A DNA stretch of 53,138 nt from Myxococcales bacterium (GCA_030681895.1 JAUXRI010000115.1:1-53138); one strand, 5' to 3'. Shown: positions 17,301-26,053, counted from the first letter of the stretch. Notes: a model not told the origin generated them from the letters alone. Program-made: numbers and translations.

Positions 17301-20300
17301 CTGCGGTCGACCCGTCGCACCGCTCCTGTGAAGCAGCACTTCCGCCGGCCGACCCCGACACGTACAAGAGTGAGTCGGTGGCGCCGCTCGGCTTCTGCGC
17401 GAAGAAGGGCGCGGGGCCCATCACCGAGCGCAAGCTCATCTCGGACTACTACGCCGACGCGCCCTTCGTCGACGTGAACGGCGCCACCATGACCAACGTG
17501 AACACCATGGGCGCCACCTACGCGGCCGCCTACCCGGCGATCTCGGGCTGGACCGTCACCACCACCAACACGCCGTACAAGGCGCAGGGCTTCAGCGCGA
17601 ACATCGACGCTGGCGCCACCCTCGGAACCGGCGACATGTCGGCGCGCACCCTGTTCGTTCCGATTCCGAATGACGCGACGTACGTGCCGGCCGACCAGCG
17701 GGCCGCGATTCGCCGCGCGATGCGGGCCTGCGTGCCGCCGTCGGTGAGCGCCCCGGGTCCCGATGGCATGCTCGACGGTGGTGCGTGTGTGGCCGACGAG
17801 CGCGTGCGTGAACCGGCGCCGTGCGTCGACAACAACATCACCGGCCGCAACTGCGGCCCCACGGGTGACTTCACGCCGCTGTATGGCTCGCTGCGAAACA
17901 CCTACGACTACCTCGACGAGCGCTGGCGCCTCGACGAGACCGACCAGCAGTGCCGTGAGTACTTCATCGTGCTCGCGACGGACGGTCTCGAGAACACGCC
18001 CAAGGGCTACACGGTCGGTGGCGTCAGCCCGGCCACCAGCGTGCAGGGCCTCGTCGGCAGCTTCCGCAACAACGTGCCCATGAAGACGCGCCCCGACGTG
18101 AAGACCTTCGTCATCGCGCTCGGCACGGGAGCCGCCGGTGAGCCCGCGCTCAACGCCGTCGCGAACGCCGGTGGTACCACGCAGGCCTTCAACGCGACCA
18201 ACCTGGCCGAGCTCGAAGCGGCGCTGCAGGCCGTCTTCACCGTCATCACCCAGGGCGTCTTCTCGAGGTCTCGCCCGGCCATCGGCAGCGACGGCGCGCG
18301 CCTGTACGCGGCGCAGTTCGTCAGGCCGAACGACGCTGGCGTGAGCACGGGCCCCGACCAGTTCGGTCTGCTCACCGCCTACAAGGTGAACCCGACCGAC
18401 GGCACCTTCTCCATCGCGTGGGAGCACGGCGGCAAGCTGAACCACGCCTCGCACCCGGCTCGAAACATCGTCGTCGGTCTGCGCGACAACGACTCGCCGT
18501 ACGACAAGATGCTCGTTCCCTTCAGCGCGGGCAACGCCGAGCTGGTGGACCAGCTCGACGACAACCCGAACTTCGGTGCGGCGGCCGACGCTGGCGTCAC
18601 GCCCGCGAACGTCATCTCGTTCCTCACCAACAAGGGAGAGGCGTACACGGGCGTCGGAATTCGCTCGAGCAAACTCGGCCCCATCTCGCACTCGGCGCCG
18701 GTCGTCGTCGGCAAGTCGCCGTTCGACTCCGACTACGGCGGGTTGACGGCCGGTGAGAAGTCGGGGTTCGCCACCTTCCGCACGTTCACCGACACGCGCC
18801 CGACGCGAGTGCTCGTCGAGGCCGCCGACGGCATGCTCCACTCGGTCATCGAGGCTGACACCGCGCCCACGTGCACGGTGCCTGGCGAAGCCGACCCGAG
18901 CTGCCCGAGCGGCCGCGAGGGCTGGTCCTTCATTCCGGGCAGCCTGTACCTTGGCTCGAACGGCGAATACGAGTCGCTGGTTCAGTCGCTCTTCAAGCTC
19001 AAGCAGGGTGGCTGGGGTGCGCTCTACCTGAACAACACCGCGTCAGTCGTCGACGTGTGCGGCAATGGAGTGGACCGGCTGGCCATCAACTGCGCCTCTG
19101 GCGATTGGAGAACCATCGCCATCATCTCGCAGCGCGAAGGTGGACGAGGTCTCGCGGCGGTCGACGTGACGAACCCGGCGTTGGCGCCGAACCTCTCTCG
19201 TTTCCTCTGGGACTTCTGGGACGGCGACCTCGGCTTCACCTTCAGCGCGCCGGCGGTCGGTCGTGTCTCGAACGATGACGGCGACGACGAGTTCATCGCC
19301 ATCTTCGGCGGTGGCTTCGACGACCCCGGCACCACCGGCGGTGGCGAGTTCGAAGGCCGCTCGGTCTTCATCGTCAACGCGCTCACCGGTAACCTCATCA
19401 AGAAGTTCAGGAAGTTCGACCGCGGCTCGAGCGTGGACATCGACCTGATGACCGAAGTCGTCGCCCGCCCCGCCATCCATCGTCGACCGGGCGCGAACTT
19501 CACCTACCTCAGCAGCGCCTTCGTTTCGGCTGGTGAGACGCTGTTCGCCCTTCGTTTCGCCGACACCGCGGGCGTGCAGAAGGCCGACGATGGCAAGTGG
19601 AAGCCCGACGAGGTGTTCGACCCGACCTCGGCCCGAAACACCGACCGAGCCACCTGCGGCACGCCGCCGTGTAGCGTCGTGCAGGTTCGCAGCGTGTTCG
19701 AGCAGACCCCTGGCGACCCGTTGGCGATGCCGACGCCGATTCCGCCAGTCTATGCGCTGCAGAATGCGTCGGTGGGGACGTCTCCTGGCGGCGTGCTGCC
19801 GTTGCTCAACGCGCCGCCCATCTTCAACCGGCCCCGCATCGCGCCGCTGCTCGTCCCGAGCGGTGCCCAGGCCGACCTGCTGGTGGGTACTGGCGACGTC
19901 CGCGACCCCAACCAGCCGAACCTGGCGCTCTTCCGCACCAACTACTTCTACGCCATTCACGACTTCAACCAGCAGCTCAGCGGCCCGAACAACGACGGTC
20001 GCGCGCTGTGGATCAACCAGTTCCCAGAGGTGGGCGTCAACCGGCCCGAGCAGGTCGTCAGCGAGCCGGCCGTCATCACGGGCTGCGTCGTCGTCGCCAC
20101 CTACACGCTTCCCCTGGCAGGAGCCGGCTGCAACCGCGAGGGTGACACCACCCTGTACGGCTTCGACCCGCTCTCTGGCGACCTGAAGAAGTGCCTCGTC
20201 TACTCCGCGCCGAGCCCCTACGCAGGCCAGACGACGTCGGTGCTCAAGATGCCGGGCGTCGGCATTCCGTCCGACCTGGTCGTCATCAACGACAATATCT

Positions 20301-20392
20301 ACCTGTCGACGAGCCGAGACGGCCTCATGAAGGCTCCAGTGAGTGTGCCGCCGAGGCCGGGCGCCGTTCGCAGCTACCGGAGAATCAAGTGA
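14369..20392 (+). CDS. PilY1-like type IV pilus tip adhesin with split VWA domain
   Basis: The 2007-residue secreted protein (signal peptide MNVSRFLIAAVLFSAAFASA) begins a minor-pilin operon. Its C-terminal third (about 1,280-2,007) is the PilY1/PilC beta-propeller, with GWGALYLNNTA, RGLAAVDVTNP, WDFWDGDLGFTFSAPAVGRV and an acidic SNDDGDDEF loop near the position of the PilY1 calcium site. A VWA domain starts at residue 27 with the MIDAS motif DTSRS (32-36) and resumes only near residue 1,190 (REYFIVLATDGLEN). About 1,080 Cys-, Pro- and Thr-rich residues lie between. PilY1 sits at the pilus tip with the minor pilins and primes assembly and adhesion. I chose the ATG at 14369 because it begins the signal peptide and has GAGGG 8 nt upstream. 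Confidence 0.92.
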   Translation: MNVSRFLIAAVLFSAAFASADPPKPRVMVILDTSRSMLEPTNSDLTVTQMSEAGGDWDTNTNPVCANKFCTAKKVVDTVIPQFTADARIGLTTYYQFLLTAQKADNQQTQCIYDVLAPAGQLRRFTSPIDLTGSGNTVCPTTGPVGGANDATCVGAVRRLNFPDRGGSGTGAGMDGICKSGGVTNTYAPPATLPNAMPPPCAGVGCYLLTKTLATPAMPVICSLYNDSTITPPQTYSTPTCSTNGVYSSIAAKTVIRPGAAAIRKYQAAGATMCSGAAALVPVPGGVLATNYAPAGAAESLNANPTIGLAAGNWDNFGPLWGKCSGVAPCALYRSSDPISSTTGRAWYGFFNPVTAPVINSVSLPGSAVTSPAWTVPSSYAFSTSVGPGSGYQPIIAGLTGTRSIPTATACFATNRYGGGQTLGGTFGIAGARATAATNMSTALGGRADETPTTSGAETNCTGAWPCDVTLVSDVADIVGWSPSTTLYNPGLLMPPNQRFRAPATAVTPTSSPTYRLRIIDPALMACPAIGTTSANPVLALPSIAWTSGTPGGCNVNGPCTFSAPVVGMPATASGGHCNSPLSRFNSATPDAASGSSIIAGGICSFNGKTYTSTTFVNDAMSNPYRATKNIPATDMCTTGTFSVNDMSGYINSNISASAAPNHAMLTYLSESAGPPQSSDTMPPRVNALIPEPGYMNPPATDLPRGGSTQLPNPLIGAPSDPSGGCLGPVGTSVQSNNNTLCAGTTPCTLTVLGPVQVSSICGLSERNKPCFVCQYQPRQYTWQRPTKNCLYSSTRTEWTVDRTAQTCEYTRPQWETEVQDPTTHTCTYRVGAARYDFNQPNVTWCEYFAIRTDFESPRTLYTYEYLTKGNEPIGRAVSANTAGNLCTSPWVAGNSFETACPETVAGCGGLTSLTMAATPHLGSSTCRLKVGGSTSNLSSGMAHPDLGPYALRLMGQNDGRFSNFTSGSRPFGGALGAAVDPSHRSCEAALPPADPDTYKSESVAPLGFCAKKGAGPITERKLISDYYADAPFVDVNGATMTNVNTMGATYAAAYPAISGWTVTTTNTPYKAQGFSANIDAGATLGTGDMSARTLFVPIPNDATYVPADQRAAIRRAMRACVPPSVSAPGPDGMLDGGACVADERVREPAPCVDNNITGRNCGPTGDFTPLYGSLRNTYDYLDERWRLDETDQQCREYFIVLATDGLENTPKGYTVGGVSPATSVQGLVGSFRNNVPMKTRPDVKTFVIALGTGAAGEPALNAVANAGGTTQAFNATNLAELEAALQAVFTVITQGVFSRSRPAIGSDGARLYAAQFVRPNDAGVSTGPDQFGLLTAYKVNPTDGTFSIAWEHGGKLNHASHPARNIVVGLRDNDSPYDKMLVPFSAGNAELVDQLDDNPNFGAAADAGVTPANVISFLTNKGEAYTGVGIRSSKLGPISHSAPVVVGKSPFDSDYGGLTAGEKSGFATFRTFTDTRPTRVLVEAADGMLHSVIEADTAPTCTVPGEADPSCPSGREGWSFIPGSLYLGSNGEYESLVQSLFKLKQGGWGALYLNNTASVVDVCGNGVDRLAINCASGDWRTIAIISQREGGRGLAAVDVTNPALAPNLSRFLWDFWDGDLGFTFSAPAVGRVSNDDGDDEFIAIFGGGFDDPGTTGGGEFEGRSVFIVNALTGNLIKKFRKFDRGSSVDIDLMTEVVARPAIHRRPGANFTYLSSAFVSAGETLFALRFADTAGVQKADDGKWKPDEVFDPTSARNTDRATCGTPPCSVVQVRSVFEQTPGDPLAMPTPIPPVYALQNASVGTSPGGVLPLLNAPPIFNRPRIAPLLVPSGAQADLLVGTGDVRDPNQPNLALFRTNYFYAIHDFNQQLSGPNNDGRALWINQFPEVGVNRPEQVVSEPAVITGCVVVATYTLPLAGAGCNREGDTTLYGFDPLSGDLKKCLVYSAPSPYAGQTTSVLKMPGVGIPSDLVVINDNIYLSTSRDGLMKAPVSVPPRPGAVRSYRRIK

Positions 20393-21027
20393 GTCGAAGA
20401 GGCTTCACGCTCATCGAGTTGATGGTGGTGGTGGCCATCGTCGGCATCATCGCTGCGATGGGGGCGTACAGCCTGTCGGCGGTGAATGAGATTGGCCGGG
20501 TGAACGGAGCTGCGCAGAGCATCGCCAACATCCTCCGCAGCGCGCGCGCCCGGGCCATCACCGAGCGCTGCACGTACTACGTCCAGTTCAACGGCCCTCG
20601 CTACGCGCCCCTCGCGGCGCCACTCGAGGTGCCGCGCTCGGCCAACACCATCATCGTGTGGCGCAAGAACAACTGCCGCTCGAACGTCGGCGCCTACGAG
20701 ACGGGCTTCCCCGTGAACCAGCGTGACCGGCGGGTGAACGACTACTCGATGACCGAGTTCGTCACCGAGATCGACTTCTCGCCAGGCATCGTCGCGGGCA
20801 ATCTGCTCACGACGCAGTCTGTCTCCATAGGCTGGCAGGGCGACGGCACGCGCATGGTGTGGGCCGACACCGACGCCGACGGCGACTGGGACGACACGGG
20901 CATCGCGGCAGGTGGCCTGGTGGCGCTCACGCTCGAGGGGTTGGGCGACAGCGTTCTCGCTGGAGGCGATGCCCTGCCCAGCCGCATCGTGAGCGTTCCG
21001 GCCAACGGCCCCGCGGTGGCGCCGTGA
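20389..21027 (+). CDS. Minor pilin, FimU/GspH-like
   Basis: The 212-residue protein has a type III prepilin leader VSRRG cleaved before FTLIELMVVVAIVGIIAAMGAY, with the conserved Glu5. A GspH/FimT-like globular domain follows (the GAAQSIANILRSARARAITE helix, then beta strands with two cysteines). It is inserted in the inner membrane, processed and methylated by PilD, and helps prime type IVa pilus assembly. The GTG start overlaps the pilY1 stop (GTGA), so the two are translationally coupled. An Asp-rich loop DTDADGDWDDTG (about 165-176) looks like a calcium-binding loop, as in some pseudopilins. The position second in the operon and the order FimU-PilV-PilW-PilX support the call. Confidence 0.9.
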   Translation: MSRRGFTLIELMVVVAIVGIIAAMGAYSLSAVNEIGRVNGAAQSIANILRSARARAITERCTYYVQFNGPRYAPLAAPLEVPRSANTIIVWRKNNCRSNVGAYETGFPVNQRDRRVNDYSMTEFVTEIDFSPGIVAGNLLTTQSVSIGWQGDGTRMVWADTDADGDWDDTGIAAGGLVALTLEGLGDSVLAGGDALPSRIVSVPANGPAVAP

Positions 21028-21431
21028 CGAGGCGACGCGGGTCGACCCTGCTCGAGACGATGATTGCGGGCGCCGTGCTGCTGCTGGGCATGGTGGGCAT
21101 CGTCCAGTTGCTCATCTCGGGCATGACGCAGTTCGGAATCTCGAGCGCCCGGGCGACGGGACAAGACATGTCGTCTGCCGGTGTCGCCGAGGCCATGTCG
21201 CTGCACTTCGACGCCGTGCCGGCTGGGGTCTCCGACGCGGGCATCTTGTTCGACGGCGACAATCGACGCTTCGGGCGCACCCGGACCGTCACGGAGATCG
21301 GCGACGGTGGAGTCAGGGCCCGTCAGGTCGTCGTGGAGACCGAGTGGCGCGACCTCATCGGCCCCCTTTCGCTGCTCCGCACCGCGCGTTCCACCGTCAT
21401 CATCTCCGAGTTCCCCGATGCGAACTTCTGA
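21024..21431 (+). CDS. Minor pilin PilV-like
   Basis: The 135-residue protein has a short leader VTRRRG and a mature N terminus STLLETMIAGAVLLLGMVGIVQLLI with Glu5, the prepilin signature. The small globular part has no cysteines and is the shortest of the set, as is usual for PilV/GspI-class minor pilins. The GTG start overlaps the stop codon of the FimU-like gene (GTGA), and its own stop overlaps the PilW-like start by 14 nt. It should form part of the PilVWX-FimU complex that docks PilY1 and starts pilus assembly in the inner membrane. Confidence 0.85.
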   Translation: MTRRRGSTLLETMIAGAVLLLGMVGIVQLLISGMTQFGISSARATGQDMSSAGVAEAMSLHFDAVPAGVSDAGILFDGDNRRFGRTRTVTEIGDGGVRARQVVVETEWRDLIGPLSLLRTARSTVIISEFPDANF

Positions 21432-22620
21432 CGCACGACGTGGTGTGACGCTGATTGAGCTGATGGTCTCGGTGGCCATCATCTCGGTGATTCTCACCGC
21501 GGTGACCTCGGTCGTGGTGTCCATCTCGAGGCAGCGTCGAGAGACCTCCAACCTCGTCGACGTTCGAACCAATGGGCGCCTGGCGTTGTCGATGATGCAG
21601 TTCGACGCCGCGAACGCGGGCTTCCGCTTCGGCGCGCCCCCCTTCGCCGTACGGGTGCTCCAGAACGTCACGGGTGGCGAGGTCGAGCTGACGGGCGCTG
21701 CCCCCTGCGGTGGCCAGGCCGGGTGGACGGTCATGCCGGAAACCGACGTCATCGAGTTCCGCGAGGGGCTCGCCAATTCGCTCGCGCCTGGCAGGGTGCC
21801 GACGGGCCTGACGGGCTGCGCCAGCGGGCTGTGCTCGAGCATGTCCATCAACTTCGGGGCCTACCCGAACCCCTTCGAGTTGCCCGGCGATGGGCTCAAC
21901 AGAGTCGTGTTCTTCAGCAACGCGACGGCCAGCTGCGCCGGGAAACTGGCCGGCGCCCTCATGGCGGGTCCCAACGTTCAGCTGCTCAGGCAAGACCTTC
22001 GCACCAACGCTCCCGCCGGAACCTACGTCACCGGGACCGGCCCTGGCGCGTGCCCGGTGGGCGACATGGCAGTGACGGCGCTCGGACGAGCGACGCGCTA
22101 CCTGGTGTGCCAGCCGCCCGCGAACAGCCCGCTGCTGCGCCCTGGCCTCTTCCGCCAGGTCTTCGATGGAACGATGACCCCAGTGGCAGGGGGCTATGTG
22201 CAGGTGCAGGAAGCGGTTGAGGACCTGCAGGTGGTGACGATTCTCGACAACCGGAACGGCGACGTCAGCGGCACGGGCTGCACCGGCACAGGGCTCACCC
22301 GGACCTGCGCGTGCGACCTGACGGCGGCCAACTGCACCAACTACAACCCCGACGCGACGGCCACGGGCATCTTGAACAGCGCCGGCACCATCCCACAGCG
22401 CACGGCCTTCTCGCAGCGCGCCTATCGGGTCGCCGTCACCACCATCTCGCCTCGCGCTCGAGGCTTCTCCGACCAGCAGACCCTGGTGCGCCCGGCGCTC
22501 TTCGACCACCCGGTCGGGGCCATCGACACCAGCCCTACCTCGTCGACGTCGAGCGCGAACCAGCGGGTCGTCGTCGAGTCGATGATCATTCCCCAGAACA
22601 TCGTGATGGTGACGCCATGA
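21418..22620 (+). CDS. Minor pilin PilW-like
   Basis: The 400-residue protein has the prepilin leader MRTSDARRG and mature N terminus VTLIELMVSVAIISVILTAVTSVV with Glu5. The large beta-rich globular domain contains several cysteine pairs (for example TGCASGLCSS and the TGCTGTGLTRTCACDLTAANC stretch), probably disulfides in the periplasm. The segment QEAVEDLQVVTILD matches the PilW/GspJ-type region that describes the computed strand before the C-terminal part. It starts inside the end of the PilV-like gene and ends in an ATGA overlap with the PilX-like gene. Size and position fit PilW, the largest minor pilin. Confidence 0.87.
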   Translation: MRTSDARRGVTLIELMVSVAIISVILTAVTSVVVSISRQRRETSNLVDVRTNGRLALSMMQFDAANAGFRFGAPPFAVRVLQNVTGGEVELTGAAPCGGQAGWTVMPETDVIEFREGLANSLAPGRVPTGLTGCASGLCSSMSINFGAYPNPFELPGDGLNRVVFFSNATASCAGKLAGALMAGPNVQLLRQDLRTNAPAGTYVTGTGPGACPVGDMAVTALGRATRYLVCQPPANSPLLRPGLFRQVFDGTMTPVAGGYVQVQEAVEDLQVVTILDNRNGDVSGTGCTGTGLTRTCACDLTAANCTNYNPDATATGILNSAGTIPQRTAFSQRAYRVAVTTISPRARGFSDQQTLVRPALFDHPVGAIDTSPTSSTSSANQRVVVESMIIPQNIVMVTP

Positions 22621-23159
22621 AGACGCGACTGAAGCCCCGGCGTGGTGTGGCCATGGTGGCCGTGCTGATTGCGCTGTTGCTGCTGACCACGCTCGCGTCG
22701 GGGTTCTTCCTCCAGGCCCGCGACTCGGGAAGCCTCAACGACATCTCGATGGGGCAGTCGGTCGCCGTGACGAATGCCGAGATGGGCATGCAAGAGGCCA
22801 TCAGGCGGGTGCGGAGCGCGCAGTTCGACACGGCCCTCATCACCCCGTGCCTGCAGATGGATGTGGACAACAACACCTGCGGCAGCCTGTCGTCAGGCAT
22901 CATCTCGGGCCCGAACAACAACCCGCTCACGGGCGGTGGCCTCCTCTATCAGTTCATGATCTACCGCCGCGCCGAAGCCGACCCGTCGACTGCAGCAGCG
23001 GGGGCTTCCCCCACCGTGCGTTACGTCGTTCGAACGACCGGGTACTACGGCCGTACGCTCGGCTCTGCGTCCCTCGTCACCAGCGTGCTGGAGGCTGAGG
23101 TCGAGATGGGCAGCGGCAACAAGACGACGTGCCGGGGCAGTTACGGAGATTGCTTCTGA
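22617..23159 (+). CDS. Minor pilin PilX-like (GspK class)
   Basis: The 180-residue protein has the leader MKTRLKPRRG and a mature N terminus VAMVAVLIALLLLTTLASGFFLQA that lacks Glu5 (Ala instead), as is typical of PilX/GspK proteins that sit at the very tip. A soluble domain with four cysteines follows and ends in CRGSYGDCF. Its ATG overlaps the stop of the PilW-like gene (ATGA). It should complete the tip subcomplex under PilY1. The downstream lipoprotein gene starts within its last codons, so the operon continues. Confidence 0.85.
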   Translation: MKTRLKPRRGVAMVAVLIALLLLTTLASGFFLQARDSGSLNDISMGQSVAVTNAEMGMQEAIRRVRSAQFDTALITPCLQMDVDNNTCGSLSSGIISGPNNNPLTGGGLLYQFMIYRRAEADPSTAAAGASPTVRYVVRTTGYYGRTLGSASLVTSVLEAEVEMGSGNKTTCRGSYGDCF

Positions 23160-24250
23160 CGAGAGTCTTCGTCTGCCTCATCGTCGCTGTGGTGACGGGG
23201 TGTGGGAGCTGTCGTGAGCCGAAGGCTCCGACGCCTGCCCCGGTCTTGACGGAGCGCGACACCGAAACGCACGACGGCGGGCTCTCTGCCGACGGGTGGG
23301 CGCTGCCCCTCGACGCGCGTTGGCTCAGCGTGAAGGCCGGCACGCGTCTTCGGCTCAAGCCCTCGGCGCAGGGCTGGGCCGTCGACCCCGATGGGCCCGT
23401 GCAGCTCACCGTGGAGTGCAAGACGACGTCAGAGGGTGCCGAGCCCAGCCTGCGCGCCGAGCTCGAGCGCTCTCGGGCCAGTCAGGTGCTGCAGGACGTG
23501 TCGCTCGCGCGACTCGAAGGGCCGTGGCTCGACGGGGCGCTCGCGCAGTGGGCGACGTCAGAAGCGCAGCACGCGCAGGGGCGTTTTCGGGTGGTGGCGT
23601 CTCGATGCGACGTGCACGCCTGGGGGCCGAAGCAGGGCGCAGGGCTCGCTCAACGGCTGCGTGAGACGGTGCTCTCCTTCGCGGGGTCTCGGCCGAAGGT
23701 GATGGCCGAGCTGACGGCGCTCACGGCGCTGCTGCGGGAGAACGCCGCGGCCCAGGCCCGGCTCGCGAGCGCGCACGATGGCGGGTACGCCGAGCTCGCC
23801 GGCTTCGTCTTGATGGAGAAGGCGTTGGTGAGGCTCCCGCCCGACCTCCTCGCCGAGCGGTTCACCCTGCGCCTGCGCCTGCTCGACGCGCTCACGCCGT
23901 CCGACTGTGCGGCGCTGGTGCGTCATCGCGTCGACGAGTCTTCGCGCATCCTCGAGCTGGTGCCCGAGGCCGAGGCCGCGCGGTGGGTCGAGCTGACGCG
24001 CATCGCGTTGTCGCTCGGCTTGAGCGCCGATGGCCCGCCAGTGCTGCCCACCAAAGAAGAGGTCGACGCCGCCATCGCGCAGTTGGTGGGGAACGACGAG
24101 GCGATGGTGGCGACCATCGACCTGCTTCGTCAGGCCGACAGCGCTCCGGACGACGCGGTCTGCGACGCGGAGCGGCTGCGGCTGCGGAAGATCCTCGAGC
24201 TCCCCGTCGAGCGTCGAACGCTGCTGCTGAGGAGCCTGGTCGAGAAATGA
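23129..24250 (+). CDS. Lipoprotein at the end of the pilus tip operon
   Basis: The 373-residue product has a lipoprotein signal with lipobox VVTGC followed by GSC. The GTG at 23129 lies inside pilX; a TTG at 23150 with GGAG just upstream is an alternative that gives the shorter leader LLLTRVFVCLIVAVVTGC. The mature part is helix-rich and Ala/Leu/Arg-rich, without a recognised domain. There is no CxxCH motif, so it is not the TfcP-type cytochrome described with one Myxococcus pilus cluster. The overlap of up to 31 nt with pilX indicates translational coupling, so it may be a pilus-tip or outer-membrane accessory factor. Function unknown. Confidence 0.75.
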   Translation: MPGQLRRLLLTRVFVCLIVAVVTGCGSCREPKAPTPAPVLTERDTETHDGGLSADGWALPLDARWLSVKAGTRLRLKPSAQGWAVDPDGPVQLTVECKTTSEGAEPSLRAELERSRASQVLQDVSLARLEGPWLDGALAQWATSEAQHAQGRFRVVASRCDVHAWGPKQGAGLAQRLRETVLSFAGSRPKVMAELTALTALLRENAAAQARLASAHDGGYAELAGFVLMEKALVRLPPDLLAERFTLRLRLLDALTPSDCAALVRHRVDESSRILELVPEAEAARWVELTRIALSLGLSADGPPVLPTKEEVDAAIAQLVGNDEAMVATIDLLRQADSAPDDAVCDAERLRLRKILELPVERRTLLLRSLVEK

Positions 24251-24439
24251 CGCGGGTGTGGCGGGAGCTCGCGGGTGCGCCCCGAACTTCCCCCGGCCAT
24301 CGACGCGGTCTGCGGTGAGCGCGACGTCCAGCCCCGGGCAGTGACGGCAGCACGACGGTCGCGTGAGTCGGTTCGAGTCGAGGGCGCGAGGGGCACGAGC
24401 GGGCGGTCGCTCGCGCTCTTCCGGTCACGTTCGAAGCCG

Positions 24440-26053
24440 TCAGGGCTTGATGACGAGCTCGACGGGGAACGTGAAGTCGATGGAGATGGTGCCGGCGTCG
24501 AAGTCCGACGGCGGGCCCTCGACGAACGGGAAGGTGACGGCCGGGCCGCCCGCGTCGACCGGACCCGCGTCTCTGCCACCATCGGCTGCGCCGCCATCGG
24601 CTGCGCCGCCATCGATGCCGCCGTCGACGCCGCCGTCGCTCATGACGGGTCGGGTGAAGGCGAACGCGCGGAAGCCGAGCTGCGGCCCGAGCGAGGGGTA
24701 GAGCACCGCGTCTCGTCGGCCGAAGAGCACCCCGTCGAGACACCCCAGGCCCTGCGGGAAGGTCTCCGGCAGGGGAAGCTCGGAGAACTCGCCGCCGACG
24801 GTGATGGTGGCCAGGTTGCACTTCGCGACGTCCGGGTCGAAGGACAGCAGCTCGAACCCGGTGACCGTCGAGCGCGCGGAGCGGGAGAAGAGCCGAGGCC
24901 GGGTGATGAGCGCGTTCAGCGGCGACGCGCTCAGCAGGTACATGCCGCCATCGGTGGTGCCGCCGAGCACCGTGTCGTTGTTGGCGGCCAGCGGCGTGAT
25001 GCGCGGCGGTGGTTCGAACGACGTCACTCCCTTGAAGTACCGGCTCACGCCAGCGGTGGACGAGAGGCCGCAGCCCACCCACAGGCTGCCGGCCGGCGTG
25101 GGGAGCAGCGCCACCACGACGCCAGCGTCTGGTTCTCCGAGGCGGCCGCGGCAGTTGAACACCACCGGGTCATTGCGCTCCGGCCCGAAGAGCGGGAACG
25201 CGCCGAACCTGTTCTCGACGCCGCCATCGGCCCCTGCGTCGGGAGCGCCAGCATCGACGCCCGCGTCGGGCTCCCCGGCGTCCACCGCACCTGCATCGGC
25301 CTCACCTGCGTCGAGTTCGCCTGCATCGACGACACCGGCATCAGGCACGCCCGCATCGACCGGCACAGGCGGCCCGCCGTCGACAAAGTCCTCGCTCCAC
25401 ACGAACGCGACGCCATCGCGGACGTAGACGAGCCGGTCGTTGATGAGCGCGGGGTGCTCCGGCATGCGGTCGAAGCCCAGCAGCACCGTGCCCGGCGACG
25501 AGAACGGCGTGAAGCCGATGGTGCGTGGCTCGCCGAGCCGGCCGAAGACGAACGCGTCTCCGAACCCGGTGAGCGGTGTCCCCAGGACGACGACCCCCGA
25601 GTCCGTCTGGCCGGCATCGACCACGCCTGCGTCCACGCCCGCGTCTCGTCCTGCGTCCACCCCGGCGTCGACGCGGCCACCGTCATTCGGGGGCGGGTCC
25701 GTCAGCCTCACGGTGACGGTCTGGGTGAGCGCGCCGCTCGGGCTCGTCCAGCGCGCCGTCACCTCGAGGCTCCCGTTGGCCGCACAGCCGGGCGTCGCGC
25801 GAGGGCAGCGCAGCTTCGTGCGCCCCGAGCCCTCCGTCAGCGCGAGCGACGTCGAGTCCAGCATGCCGAGGGTGTTCGACAGCGCGACGGTGCCGGTCCC
25901 GGGCGTCATGTCGCCGTTGGTGGCCGTGACGGTGACGGTGGCCTCGCCGTCGACGCGCAGGGTGCTGACGCTGAGCTCGAGCACCGGCGCCGGAGGTTGG
26001 CAGGACACCAGGAGGACGAGCCACAGCTGACGCGCGAAGGGGAAACGCTTCAT
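24440..26053 (-). CDS. Lipoprotein with VDAG repeat linkers
   Basis: The 537-residue product has the lipobox LLVSC (Cys18). The first folded part (25-130) is an immunoglobulin-like beta domain with cadherin or bacterial Ig-like features (STLRVDGEATVTVTATNGD). Two low-complexity linkers rich in VDAG/DAG repeats lie at about residues 126-150 and 225-280, and a Gly/Ala/Asp linker near the C terminus. Between them lie beta-propeller-like segments (DRLVYVRDGVAFVW, NDTVLGGTTDGGMYLL). DAG-rich linkers are a hallmark of myxobacterial surface lipoproteins. The ATG at 26053 has GAGGT 8 nt upstream; the longer frame to 26176 lacks a signal. Function unknown; probably on the outer membrane. Confidence 0.8.
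   Translation of the reverse strand: MKRFPFARQLWLVLLVSCQPPAPVLELSVSTLRVDGEATVTVTATNGDMTPGTGTVALSNTLGMLDSTSLALTEGSGRTKLRCPRATPGCAANGSLEVTARWTSPSGALTQTVTVRLTDPPPNDGGRVDAGVDAGRDAGVDAGVVDAGQTDSGVVVLGTPLTGFGDAFVFGRLGEPRTIGFTPFSSPGTVLLGFDRMPEHPALINDRLVYVRDGVAFVWSEDFVDGGPPVPVDAGVPDAGVVDAGELDAGEADAGAVDAGEPDAGVDAGAPDAGADGGVENRFGAFPLFGPERNDPVVFNCRGRLGEPDAGVVVALLPTPAGSLWVGCGLSSTAGVSRYFKGVTSFEPPPRITPLAANNDTVLGGTTDGGMYLLSASPLNALITRPRLFSRSARSTVTGFELLSFDPDVAKCNLATITVGGEFSELPLPETFPQGLGCLDGVLFGRRDAVLYPSLGPQLGFRAFAFTRPVMSDGGVDGGIDGGAADGGAADGGRDAGPVDAGGPAVTFPFVEGPPSDFDAGTISIDFTFPVELVIKP
25220..25375 (-). repeat. DAG-encoding trinucleotide-phased repeat
   Basis: A run of near-repeats of the type GTCGACGCCGGC and variants encodes about 15 DAG tripeptides in the lipoprotein. 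A second, shorter block is at 25605-25680. Variation of copy number is likely. Confidence 0.8.

Noticed and set aside
24240..24440. Search for tRNA or other RNA genes in the short gaps, for example around GGTTCGAGTC at 24369
   Set aside because: No acceptor stem or anticodon arm can be paired around any GTTCGA-like sequence found.
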